Assembly: GCA_964017145.1 (NCBI GenBank)
Contig: OZ024841.1
Location: 2,976,001 to 3,040,000, forward strand
From: Agrocybe praecox
Taxonomy: Eukaryota; Basidiomycota; Agaricomycetes; Agaricales; Agrocybaceae
DNA: 64,000 nucleotides
Direction: 5' to 3'
The position numbers and the translations under genes are program-made. Under the pieces are notes generated by a model. The model saw only the letters and a program-made list of their open reading frames with translations, ran no database searches and had not been told where the DNA came from. Below are positions 45,487-56,588 of this stretch, piece after piece. Within the stretch, counting starts at the first letter, position 1; the number at the start of each line of letters is the position of its first letter.

Positions 45487-46346
45487 GTTTTCTTGATTTT
45501 TTCTGTCTCGCGTATTGACTGCTAAGTCGAGTATGAGGGATATTAATCTCTGAGGGATGCTTACAGTAGAGTAAAACACCGCTACAGTCAAAATTTTAAG
45601 TCAACAGGAGATGGTTTGAATTTTCAGAAGTGAGTGTCTACCTTCTGAGCTGGAGCAAAGTACAAAAGGCAAGTTGTTGCACCGAACGAGTATGCTGACC
45701 TGAGATGTGGAAAGAGAAGTACATGCAAACGCCCGTTTTATGATACTTGCTGTTACGGAAGTATTGAATCAATTTCAATCGGGTCCCAGATATTTCTGGT
45801 GTGCGTTGTTATACGTATCCTGACCAATTTCAGATCCTTTGGGATAAACGGCAGCTACTTACTAGTATATGTATCTATGGCATAGGAGCTTCAAGCATGC
45901 CTGAGTTGATAATCAGTGCCATGGAGTAAGCTCGGGTGCGAGAATCGCGGTAGGAGCATCTTCTTGAATTTGATGCGAGAGTTTGCGTGGTGCGCTGTAT
46001 GTAAAAGTTCCGTGTCCAGATATCGCGCGTGAGATTGGGGCTCTGTTAGTTGTGGACCCTATTTTAGAAGGCGCGTCACCAAATTAGAAAAGCTTTGTTT
46101 AATTTCTGGGCCGAGTCGGCCTGTTTACGGCATCGCTGGTCTGGGATTTAGGATCTGGGTAACGAGTAAGAGTTGTACGATAATATGCGTTAATATCTGG
46201 TCCGGAAAACAGTAATGAAGTAGTAATGATAAGTTCCACTAACCGGCAACTCGGCAGGCGTTAGACAAATATTCGTCACGCTATCGGAACCGTGACGGCG
46301 AAGTTGCAAAATTCAACATTCAATTCGTGTTGTGACTCGCACTCCC
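45487..46346. other. Divergent upstream region, peptide D and SurE copy 3
   Basis: Contains the 5'UTR intron of peptide D and the promoter of SurE copy 3. No other gene is recognised. Confidence 0.45.
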
Positions 46347-47533
46347 ATGCAATTTCTCTGGGCCGCAATCGTCTCGCTGTTCATTCCGGTCAACCCTGGA
46401 CATAAAATAGTTGTAACAAATGATGATGGTTGGGCTACCGCCCAAATAAGAGCACAATATGACGCTCTGAAGGATGCCGGACACAATGTAAGTAGCTGGA
46501 GGTCGGGACGATGCTGCATATGGTGATACGTGTATTATTGTAATAGGTTATCATTTCCGCCCCGGCTGAAAATGTATCGGGAACGGGCTCTTTGTCGATT
46601 GGAAAAATACCCGCATTGTCAGTCCCTTGTCAATTCGACACTTGTCCAACAGGGTCTCCAGGCATAGGGAACAACGTGACTGACCGTAAGATCCATGTCG
46701 ATTACCTTTATTTTGTGATAAAACTAAGTCTATCAAATAACTCTTAGCGCGCCTAAATTATGTGAATGGGTTCCCGTAAGGCGTACCGATTCATTCACGG
46801 GAAGATTAGTTTCCAACTAACTCACCCCCTATAGAGTGGACGCAGTTCGGCATGGTATAGATACACTCGCCCCACAATTTTTTGGAGCCGCGCCTGACCT
46901 GGTCATTAGTGGTTCAAACATAGGAAGTCAGTATGGAATCCAAATTTCAAGATGCATCTGGATTCATAAAATGGCACATAGATAACTTGGGCACCACCAT
47001 TTTTTTCTCGGGAACTATGTGAGTGACGGTCACCACCAGTCTGCTTACCTGACATTAACACGCTCATTAGAGGTGCTGCGTCAGAAGCAGCCAAGAGAGG
47101 TGTCCCCTCTGTAGCATTCTCGGGTTCTTCTGGAGCACAAGTATCATACACAACTCTATCTGACACAACAGCAAAGGCTACAATCTCCGCGAACATATAC
47201 ACGGAGCTTATACTTAAATTCACCGCCACCCTGCTCGCCAACCCCGCCCCAATCTTGCCGCCAGGGATCAGCCTTAATGTGAACTTTGCTGCGATTGATT
47301 CGTGCCCTTCCGCGACAAGTTACAAGTTCGTACTTACGCGAGTTCTGAGGAACATGTTCGCCAAGGATGTAGCAACTTGTGGAACAAATCATCTTCCATC
47401 GGAATCCTCGGCAATAAAGCAGGGCTGCATAGCGACTGTCAGCGTGTTCAAAGGGTCTACGAAGACTGATGCAAGTGCAGCCACACAGCAGGTCGTCTTG
47501 AACAAGCTATCGTCGATCTTGACTTGCCTGTAA
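46347..47533 (+). CDS. SurE-like secreted phosphatase, copy 3
   Basis: Six exons, 46347-46487, 46547-46685, 46748-46775, 46835-46926, 46982-47018 and 47071-47533, give 299 aa. The start MQFLWAAIVSLFIPVNPG is a probable signal peptide, though weaker than in the other copies. NDDGW is intact in KIVVTNDDGWATAQI. Other landmarks are SAPAENVSGT, the short exon for RLNYVNGFP, DLVISGSNIG and VPSVAFSGSSG. C-terminal Cys are conserved. Most similar to copy 2. Predicted secreted metal-dependent phosphatase. Confidence 0.9.
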
Positions 47534-47778
47534 CCGGCGGAACGGGCTATGTACATTGAATGAAACATGTTATGAGCACGTTTTGAATAATTAAGCCCGT
47601 CTCGGGACCTTGAATACGACCCTGAGTCTGCCGGAGATCTCTTGTCAAACCTGGGCGCTTGTTCCGTTCATCATGATATTTGAAAACATTTGATGACTCT
47701 ATATAACTATATGCATACTACTCTTCTAAGATTGAGATATCCATATCACAAAGTAGAAGTGAAATCACTCACCAGCCG
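47534..47778. other. Spacer between SurE copy 3 and peptide E
   Basis: Convergent 3' flanks; nothing else is recognised. Confidence 0.5.
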
Positions 47779-47946
47779 CTATTCCGGTCCGACAGTAGAG
47801 TCACAGTTCCTCCCGCAAGTTCCAGGTGATGCGCCATGCATCTGTGGCCCAATGGGTACAGCCTGGACAGTGATAGTAGGTGTGCAGGTCATAACAAGAA
47901 GTAAGGCATAGACAAGATGGTAGAGAAGTTGACGACTGGATGTCAT
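47779..47946 (-). CDS. Small secreted CxRNC peptide E
   Basis: A 55-aa ORF too short for usual gene calling. Signal peptide core LLYHLVYALLLVMTC, cleavage probably after TVQA. The mature part is VPIGPQMHGASPG, then TCGRNC and a six-to-seven residue acidic tail. A TATA-like stretch lies about 110 bp upstream (near 48052-48060). The CGRNC motif and the VP start of the mature part tie it to peptides D and F. Role unknown. Confidence 0.62.
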   Translation of the reverse strand: MTSSRQLLYHLVYALLLVMTCTPTITVQAVPIGPQMHGASPGTCGRNCDSTVGPE

Positions 47947-48431
47947 CTCTGGTGTCCGAGTATACGCTGGATATCTTGTTGGAGCTGCAGAGTGCTTGAA
48001 AGTTAGACTTCTGATAACTGTTAATAACTGCTGAAAAACAGTCAGTATATCACTGTATATAATGGAACATCAGCCCTATCGATAAATTCTCACTTGCTGA
48101 AATGATAGCAGAGGGGAGGATATGGAGTACGGAAGGTTCTTACAAGTTGTCTCTTTCCCCGCCGTTTTATGAGCTCCTGGAAATATCGGCGATGTTATTC
48201 ATAATAAATCCTGTGCAGCGGGGAGAGTACTACCCCATGAGCTCGGTGGCGGTAGATCAGCGCGCAACTCTGATAATACGTTGCATGTACTGTCACAAAT
48301 TTTATACACCCCCATCTATGTATTCCTGATATATCTAATATCTAAGTAGTTACTAGTTTATAATATGCATCCTTTAAAGTGTCATGATATGCCACAGATA
48401 CTGCTGATTGAACCAATATCAAACAATCTAT
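47947..48431. other. Spacer between peptides E and F
   Basis: Promoter region of peptide E and 3' flank of peptide F. The plus-strand frame at 48102-48329 has no family feature. Confidence 0.45.
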
Positions 48432-48578
48432 CTAGGGGCAGTTTCGTCCGCAAATTTCTGTGTGGACTTGGTCGGGAAGCGGTACTGCTTGAGCAATAGT
48501 AACAATATAGGCGTAGGTGAAAAGTATGGCAAGAACCACACGTTGAACGATGGAGGAGGTTGATAACTTGCTGTTCAT
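48432..48578 (-). CDS. Small secreted CxRNC peptide F
   Basis: A 48-aa ORF. Signal peptide core VQRVVLAILFTYAYIVTIAQA, mature part VPLPDQVHTEICGRNCP, ending at the motif. A short 5'UTR intron (48622-48583; donor GTACGA, acceptor CTTCCAG) lies four bases before the ATG, as in peptide B. The mature peptide would be about 17 residues with one possible disulfide. It is the smallest and simplest member and best shows the conserved core. Confidence 0.65.
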   Translation of the reverse strand: MNSKLSTSSIVQRVVLAILFTYAYIVTIAQAVPLPDQVHTEICGRNCP

Positions 48579-49533
48579 GGTTCTGGAAGTTTAACAAATG
48601 ATTTAAAGCTTCTTTATCGTACGTTGAATAAGATGTATTCAAGAAGGGAACAAGAGTAGCCTTACCGGTTAAGTGCCACTTGGGGGGTCTGAGTCAGATT
48701 TCTGCGTTGCAGTGGTATTGGATAGAATCTACAAGCGCTTGGGATAAGCATTTAAGATAAAAGTAGACGCTGTAAAGTACACTCACTTTAAGGCGGGATA
48801 GCTGGGAGTTGGAGAAGAATCTTATGAAAGAGAAAGCAGTATTCTATCTCTCTTTATATCACCCCAGGTTGAGGCAGATATAACTTTGGCGGCTATGTTG
48901 GCCTTTCCGAGTGCTATTGTACTACTGACTCATACGTTATCTAGCTCGTTTCAAGCTCTCAATGAAAATGGGTATATGAGTCACTGCCGTATGTTATCAT
49001 TGCACGTCCTATTTTGGAAGGAGTGTGTCCAAATTAGGCTTCAAAGTTCAAATGCTAGTTGACCGGGCCGCAATCCGTGGTTTCGGGATGGCCCGCAACA
49101 CACAGCCACCTATAAGTATATCGTGCTCAACTCAAGGTTTGACTTTGAATCTTCATCCAAACTTTATTGTCCTCCCGGCCCTATGGCTATGGCATACCAA
49201 AATGCGTTTCAGACAATTGAAACGTGATTACCGTGCAAAATGGTCGAGTTGGCGGGGAGGCAACATCGCGAAACATGGTCGGGACGAAGAGAAACTTTAC
49301 TAGTAATGTTGCTGTCGATCTGTCACGAGACGGATATTGATTTTGAGATCCAAGGCACATACTGAGGTATCTTGGGTGCTTGAGAAGGGGCTGGTATAAT
49401 GGGAGCGATGCATTTATCAATTTGCAAACTGTACGTCACATCTTTCTTTTCTTTTAGTTAAGTCTAAATCAAGTTCACAAGACAATCGACTGTACATTCT
49501 TTACACCACTCAGGGAACTATCTATGCAGAAGA
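48579..49533. other. Intergenic, upstream of peptide F and SDR pseudogene
   Basis: Holds the 5'UTR intron of peptide F. No other gene is recognised; frames at 49025-49420 are unsupported. Confidence 0.45.
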
Positions 49534-50404
49534 ATGTTACAGAAACCTACTCCAGTGGCCTTCATTCTCGGCACAGGTGTTAACATCGGTGCTGCAGTTG
49601 CAGCGAAACAGAAGCAAGAGGGTTATCTTGTTGCTCTCGGAAGCCAAAACCCGAAACCGGACGCTGGAGATAGCCTTTATTTACACATACAGGTTGACGT
49701 TGCTCAGAGGCATAGCACCATCACCGTTTTTGATACGGTAGTTAATGAATTGGGCCCTGTGAGTGTCGTCGTTTTCAATGGTAAGATATCCTCATCATTC
49801 CATCACTACCTTTGATTGCTGATATTCAGGCTCTGCGTCACCAGCTGTATTTTTTGTCGTCCCTCCACATGGGGATGATATTCTAGCCATTCCAATCGAA
49901 ACATACGAGAAGGAAAGGTCTATAGGCCTGGGTTCCTATACTGTTACACAGAAAGCCACGGAAAGTTTCAGGAACGACCTTCATCGTCATGAGCCGAAGA
50001 CCTTCATCGTTACGGGCAATATTCTCCCTTTCGAGCACTATGCACTATCTTAAAGATCTACCTTGGGCATACAAAAGACTTCAGAAAGCCGTGTTATTGC
50101 TGCCGCTGCTCATACATACCAGGCTGAAAATATCCAGTGGGTCGTATTATTCTACAATCTGGGGTATTAGTATCGTTGGCGCCATCGATATAGATTTTAC
50201 TTTGCTAGTTTGGTCTCCGAAGGAGGTGGACGGGCTTTCCTTAAGAGTGGTCCCACGCACGCGGAAGTGTATTGGGGGCTTGTCAACGGCGAAAACCAAC
50301 AGGACCAGCAGTATGTCATTCTTACATTTAGTCCTTCCAGGTGTACCACCGACAACTACCCTCATAGATTTACAGTAGATGGAAAGAAGTACCCTCGTTC
50401 CTGA
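49534..50404 (+). pseudogene. Short-chain dehydrogenase/reductase with in-frame stop
   Basis: Resembles fungal SDR proteins. The N-terminus has a Rossmann-type start, PVAFILGTGVNIGAAVA, then LVALGSQNP, a DVAQ segment and VSVVVFN before an intron (49781-49829). Exon 2 includes TFIVTGNILPF and, after a lesion, TLGIQKTSESRVIAAAAHTY. The last exons give FYFASLVSEGGG, SGPTHAEVYWGLV and FTVDGKKYPRS. An in-frame TAA at 50051-50053 interrupts the frame in exon 2, between two conserved segments, and I find no GT-AG intron that would remove it without deleting the conserved VTGN strand. I therefore call it a young pseudogene. A canonical Ser-Tyr-Lys triad is not evident. Confidence 0.6.
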
Positions 50405-51343
50405 TATATTAATTTCTCTTTACGTTCGAGCCAGAATCGTTCATAGAAGAGCATGAGACTGTCAGGCACAAACAGAATCAACGTATTTCTATCTTGTCCA
50501 CCGTATGCTCGATTTCTCATGACCAAGGGTCGAACCCAAGTTGAATGATGACCCTGTCACCTGGCAAATATGAGTCTAATGTTCTCTATAATTCGGATGA
50601 CATTCGACGTCGACGTTATTGAAAGTATACATAATATACAGGAATTTCAATCATATTAATAGAGATCACGCTTCCAACACCGGCTCTCTTGAAGTTTTTA
50701 ACATTTATACGTGTTGCATCTGCATGGTCAATGAATTTGTGTCCATCCACTGTCCAGTGGCATATTGAGTTCGTTATCTTTGCCGTCATTTCTTGAACAA
50801 TTTGACCGAAACCAGTAATTGTCTTTGTGGGGTTAGGAGATAGCAGTGGGGCATGACGGTAGACCGTAGCGCTGTTTAGCCCTGACGGGACGGCATTAGC
50901 TTGGAAAACCGGTGGAGAGACAAGAGATCAAGAGCTATTAAAAAATCAAGTCAGATCAAGTCATTTTCAACGCTGCAAGGAACCTTTTACAATGGGTGGC
51001 GTATCTTTATCACTACGAAAAATATTGTCAGGGCGGGGACAGGCGGCCAATGCCGCTGCTCCATTGGCAGGCACTGTTAGTAATTATAAATAAATTACCG
51101 GGTACATAGGTATGTCGAACAGTCTTCATGATAGGAAATTTTGAATTTAGGCAGGTTTGTATAACCAACACCTAACGAAAGCAATGTCTACAAAACTACT
51201 GTGCGCTAACTAATCTAAACCATACTATCTATACTATACACTACTGTAGACTAATGTACAACTTTCTTTCATTTTAGTATTATAAGTGGGTATTCTAAGC
51301 TTCGAACGAAAACAAAAGCAAAAAGAAATGGGTAGACCTGTCG
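50405..51343. other. Intergenic, no gene recognised
   Basis: 3' flanks of the SDR pseudogene and of the minus-strand membrane protein. AT-rich; no structure stands out. Confidence 0.45.
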
Positions 51344-52747
51344 CTATACTGGCGAATCAGGTAGATAAGTGCTGCTGCTAGCAGCTTTCGAGGACATAGT
51401 CGTCGAACTAGTGGAAACTGGTTTGATTTTTAGGATGGAATAACGTTCAATTTCGCCTGGACTCCGCTGTAATGGAGGCATGCTAGTTGTCCTTGAATGT
51501 GCACCCGACCCAGGGAATGCATTTGGGATAGGGTGAACATGGATTGCTCCACTCGAAGAGTTCCTTTGATGTTGGGAACGGAATCCAGTTTCGATGGTTG
51601 TTTGACCTCCAAGTACACCAGTTTGCTGAAATAAGACTTTTGACATGGCAGTATCAATTGTATCGGCCGTGATCTTCAAGTTCCGGAATACCCTGCATGC
51701 CATAGACGATGTTAAAGCAAGATCCGGGGCTATAAGTATGGCTTGGTATATGGGAGGGACGCTAGGCGTTACTATGAGAGAGGCGACCACGATATTCGAA
51801 CATAAACTCATTCTGGGTAACGCGAGGTTAATCGTATTTCAGGATTTCAGAAAACGGAAAGACTCACAAGTAGTACTGTTGTCCTCCCTGAAGCATAGCC
51901 CGCACTAACCGCGAAGAAGCTTTACGAGAAAGCAGAGTTCTCCACGTAAAAGTCTCTCCCGAAATTCCGCGCATCGTTGCAAACCGATACGAAATCGCGA
52001 TGAATACACAAGAGTCGAAGAAGAGTCTGGAGAACGGTGCAGCCGCCACGTAGTGTTCCACTCCTGCATTCACACAGTAGCCGGTGTCCGCCAGTGGCTT
52101 TAGACGAGAGCCGGCGATCGTTAATACAGAGACTCCGATGTTTGCTAGGAGCAGAACGAAGAAAAATCCATAGATGTATATGTTTTCGTTGTAGACCGCC
52201 TTGACCCTTCTAAAGAAAAGAAAGGATGAGCCTGCCGTTGCCAAGACCCAAGAGGTCGTCACTCCGTATTCGACGGCATTGCAGTTGGTTAGTGTGCGCG
52301 CTGTATTAGGTGATGTTGAGAGATAAAATTTGATCCACGGTCCAAATAGCGTACTTTTTACAATAACCGACAACACCACAAATGTTAAGGCAGAGAACCT
52401 ATGACGAGAAGCGGAAATTTAGAGAAGCTCCTTAGCCGCAATGAAGGTGAGACCATACCTAGACAGGAAATAGGCAACAAGCGTTGCACGGAAGCCTGAA
52501 CGAAGGAGAGCGATATCTTCTGGTAAGCTGACCAGCATATCCCATACGCAAGCCTGTTAATCGACGACAATCAGCATCTGTTTAAAGCCCTGAGGGTGAT
52601 AAGTATGCAAATTAACATGAAGCGTACCCCCAATGTTACAAGATAAAGATCTCGTGCAACTTCGAACTGTTCCGCAACCTTTGGTGGTAAGTAATTCAAG
52701 TACACATTCGGATTGACAATAGGATGTGGTGTCGGGTGAAGAGACAT
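51344..52747 (-). CDS. Multi-helix membrane protein, second family
   Basis: Four exons, 52747-52628, 52553-52459, 52398-51868 and 51812-51344, give 404 aa. The start is MSLHPTPHPIVNPNVYLNYL. The first helix region holds the Agaricomycete-type motif VWDMLVSLPEDIALL across intron 1, then FLSRFSALTFVVLSV. Further helices follow in exon 3 (YGFFFVLLLANIGVSVLTI and others). Exon 4 gives IVTPSVPPIYQAIL, SSMACRVFRNLK and a Ser-rich cytoplasmic-type tail. The frame is intact. It is not a close paralog of copies A-D and only loosely similar to the DUF6533 protein at 59.8 kb. Function unknown. Confidence 0.8.
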
Positions 52748-53845
52748 GACGGTGATGATAGTTCGGGATTTACAGCGTAAGGTGGCATTGCGGTATATGT
52801 ACCAAGCACTTGGACGTGGACAAAATAGGCCTTGTTTAATCTGTCAGAATTGGTCGTAGAACCTGGGATAGAAGCCTCACAAGATTGAGTTTCCCACCGC
52901 TAAAGGATCCTGCGACGTCAAATTACTGTATCCCCATTCACAATTAGGCACCATTACATATGTTGACTTCTTGTTGGGGGCGCATACAGTTATGTCACAG
53001 TTTTTTACTTTTATTAAGTAAGATATCTTGACAATATCACCAAATTTAATATTCACCGCAGGAAGCCGTAGCGCCATGCTTGCAAGGCGGTCATTTCACG
53101 AGCCTCGGCACCGGGTGTCGTGGATAGAATTAGAAACGTTCATCAAACCTTCTTCTGAGCTTCAGACCTCAGTGAGTATATATCGAGCGAATGAGCTGCA
53201 AATGTAGCAACTTACACTGTACAGAGAGCCTATAACGTAAGCAGCTGCCAGCACATGCCGGCGGGGAACCCAGACGACTCGTGGGCGTTAAAATCAGCAT
53301 GGTTCAGCCAGACTTTGGCCAGACTCCTTGATATGCCTTCGTCACGTGTCTCTGCCTTCCGGCGCTAAACCCAGTTGGGTCTGAAGCTATCCCAGACGTC
53401 ACCAACTTTTGAGCTGGCAGGGTTATGTACCTTTTACAATCATCGCAATATCGTCGCAAAGATCAACTTGCGATGTCCACGCTTTTCTCTCTAATACTCA
53501 CTCACATTCCCGTATGGTCAAGGGGTACCACTTTTTACCCCGGTGGATTCATTATCGCGGGTCCACGAGGACATGGAGAAGGCTTCGGACGGTTGATAGC
53601 GTGTTAACATCCGGAGAACTAGAGACCCCACTAGACTATAAAAACCTCTGGACTTTCTCTGGTCCTATGCGTTATTTTCGTCCTGTCAGACAGTCGCCAC
53701 GCGATTGCGATCAACTTTCACGCATTCATTCAGGGAATCCTTTTTCACCAACTCTTCACCCCTTTGCGATAATTCGACGAGGAAACTTGCAATTCATATT
53801 ATACTCGTCAGGCTTGACATTGGTTTTGGGTCCTGGGGATATACC
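52748..53845. other. Intergenic upstream of P450 gene 1
   Basis: No gene is convincing. Frames at 52877-53858 have no domain. The right end is the promoter region of P450 gene 1. Confidence 0.4.
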
Positions 53846-56048
53846 ATGTCTTATCTAGAGAAACATACGTTGTGGATTGTGCTGACTGCTCTGGTACGGT
53901 TCTTAAATTTTTTACATGCAGTACGTGCTAACAAACGTTTTGAAGACAACTCATCTATGGCTCCGCAATCGTGCTCCCGCGTCCACTTCAGTGATAGCAA
54001 CATGGCTCTTCTTGATCTCAACGACAGTGACGTTCTCAGGCTTAATCGATTTCATTGATACCGATGTCCTCACGGTTCTCACAAAGATCTTGCGGTCTTA
54101 CTGTCTCTTTTTTGCGGCACTGTTGAGCTCGGTCGTCGTCTACAGATTATCACCCTTTCACCCTCTGGCTCGTTATCCTGGTCCTGTGCTTTGCAAAGTT
54201 TCGAAATTGTGGACTGCGTATGTGGCATCGCAAGGAAAACTTCATCTATATCATAAGGAATTGCACGACAAGTATGGATCTATCGTTCGCGTTGGTAAGC
54301 AAAATTGATTACCCTCAAATGAAATTTCATTGATTTATGGGTTCATTAGGTCCGAACGAACTTTCTATAACAGATAAAGAATTCATTCCCACCCTGTTGG
54401 GTACGCCTGGGTTGCCAAAGGGTCCTCGTAAGTGGTCCTCTATCAGGCTGTGTGAACGTGTATTGAGGCTTGGCGTAGTATTTGACGGCCGCGTTATTAC
54501 GACACAGAAGGATAGAAACACCAGCCTCACCTTGATTTCAACGCCAAATATTCAAAGACATGCTCAACTCCGGAAACCTTGGAACAAAGCTTTCGGAAGT
54601 GAACCGATGAACGACTATGCAGAGATTCTCGTCGATAAAGCAGCGCAACTGAGGGCACAGCTGATGATGCGTTGCCAGTCGTCTCCGGATCGGCGTGGTC
54701 ATGTCGATCTTGCAGGGTGGATCAATTTCTTCTCGTAAGTCTCCATGTAGAGCTATATATTGTTAATCTCTTGTTGAGTCTCGCCTGACTGCAGTTTTGA
54801 TTTTATGGGAGAAATGGCGTACGTTTGTTGCATTTTTTTCATACTGATGCGATCCTAACTTCTATCGCACAATAGGTTTGGTGGCAACTTTGACCTCATG
54901 CGGCACGGTGATAAGGATGGCTTGTGGCACGGAATGCAATCAGCTTTGCTGTACGTATTGCCCCTTTCAACGTCAATTAACCTAACTTGGTACCTTCAGA
55001 ACTGCCGGTTTTACTCAACACGTTCCATGGCTGGCACATATAGTTCGCGCCATTCCCTCGACAGGCGTCGCCATGCAGCGATTCGGAGCATTTGCAGTAA
55101 AACAAGCCAAAATACGATTCTCTAAAGAGGTGGAGAAGAAAGACCTGTTTTACCACCTTGTTTGTATTTAACTCATTTCTGTGATACACTGATGCCTTAT
55201 CCATCTTCAAAGATCCATGCATCAGAACCAGACTCGGATCCTACAGCTCCGAGCCCGACTTATCTTCCTTTGGTTGTTTCTAATGCAACATTGGCTATCA
55301 TCGCTGGCTCCGATACGACTTCAACGGTCCTTAGTAACATCATGTACTACCTTATTGCCCATCCAGAGTACATGAAGAAATTACGCGCAGAAATCGACGA
55401 GAACTTCCAGCCCAATGACATGCTTCATGGTACTTCGACGACTGAGCTAAACAGGCTTAGCTCGATGAAATTCTTGAATGCAATCATGTACGTGGTTCTT
55501 CTAAGAGTTTATCATTATTGATAATTCATCTACAATTTTCAGAAACGAGGCACTGAGGCTGCAACCTGCCGTACCCACTTCACTCCAACGTCAACCAGCG
55601 AAAGGCAGTGGTGGACAAATAGTAGGGGACTTGTAAGTTTGATCCACACACCTCATTGCCAAGGTATGGACTAAGCCCTCCTAGCTTCATCCCAGAAGGG
55701 ACTGCGGTCAACCTTCCACCTTACTGCATACACCGCGATCCGCGGTATTTCTTCCCAAGACCAGAGGAATTCTGGCCTGAACGATGGCTAATAAACTCAT
55801 CCGCGAAAGACGTTCCACCCGGATTCGTGCACGACATGTCCACATACATACCCTTTTCCACTGGTCCGGCGAATTGTGCTGGGAAGCATTTGGCATTGTT
55901 GGAACTGAGATATGTGACGACGTTGCTCGTTCGTCGGTTCGAGTTTGCATTTGAGGGGGACTTCACTCCAGAGATGTGGGATAATGGTTTAGAGGATAGG
56001 TTTGTGATGGCCAAAGGACCATTACCAGTTGTTTTGACTCCTCGATGA
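53846..56048 (+). CDS. Cytochrome P450, tandem copy 1
   Basis: Heme-thiolate monooxygenase. The first coding exon is short (53846-53893, MSYLEKHTLWIVLTAL); after an intron the frame continues TTHLWLRNRAPAST, an N-terminal membrane anchor and a Pro-rich hinge (FHPLARYPGPVLCK). P450 signatures: I-helix AGSDTT (near 55310), ExxR helix in NEALRLQPAV (near 55545) and the heme loop FSTGPANCAGK with the axial Cys (near 55870). Many short introns; phases close at those checked, for example PKGP|LFDGRV. The end is GPLPVVLTPR. Anchored in the endoplasmic reticulum, substrate unknown. Start and first intron chosen by analogy with copy 2. Confidence 0.87.
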
Positions 56049-56588
56049 GCAAGTCTTTTTCTTGGGCCAGATTAATTGTATCAATTGGTATATTCTGAGA
56101 GAATGTAATTGTAATCTAGCTGTATGGTGTACTTGCATGTACAAATGAGATACTTAACATGACTTTGATTTGTTCGGAACTTCGGCTTTGCCCTCAGGTT
56201 GAAGCAAGTTGAAGCTACGCGAGTGGAAGGTGAATCAACTGCTCGGCAACTTCCTCGAGCGCATGGTTCAAGCTCCGATCGCATGAATCTTGAACAACTC
56301 AAGAATAACTTGGCCTTGACCATAACGCACCTCGACATCCACCTTCACATATTTATTAAATATTTCAACGCTGGAAAAATGTCTTACCTATTTACAGGGG
56401 AAATGAATTTTCATGCTTGGAGTGCGGCGTGCTAGCTCACTTACGTTGCGCTGTGACGCATATCAACGAAGCCATCACGCATTTTAGCACTTCCTTGCTT
56501 TCTGGTGCCATTCAAGTAACGCGAGGAGCCCATTCGGATTGTACAGAAGATGTTTCTTGGGCTAAAACGTGTCTTACTTCTCGATATC
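56049..56588. other. Spacer between tandem P450 genes
   Basis: Promoter region of P450 gene 2. A longer open frame starting at 56417 reads into gene 2 but has no P450 features before 56640. Confidence 0.45.

Noticed and set aside
45487..45591. Longer N-terminus for peptide D
   Set aside because: The extension crosses a likely 5'UTR intron, and the internal Met gives a proper signal peptide.
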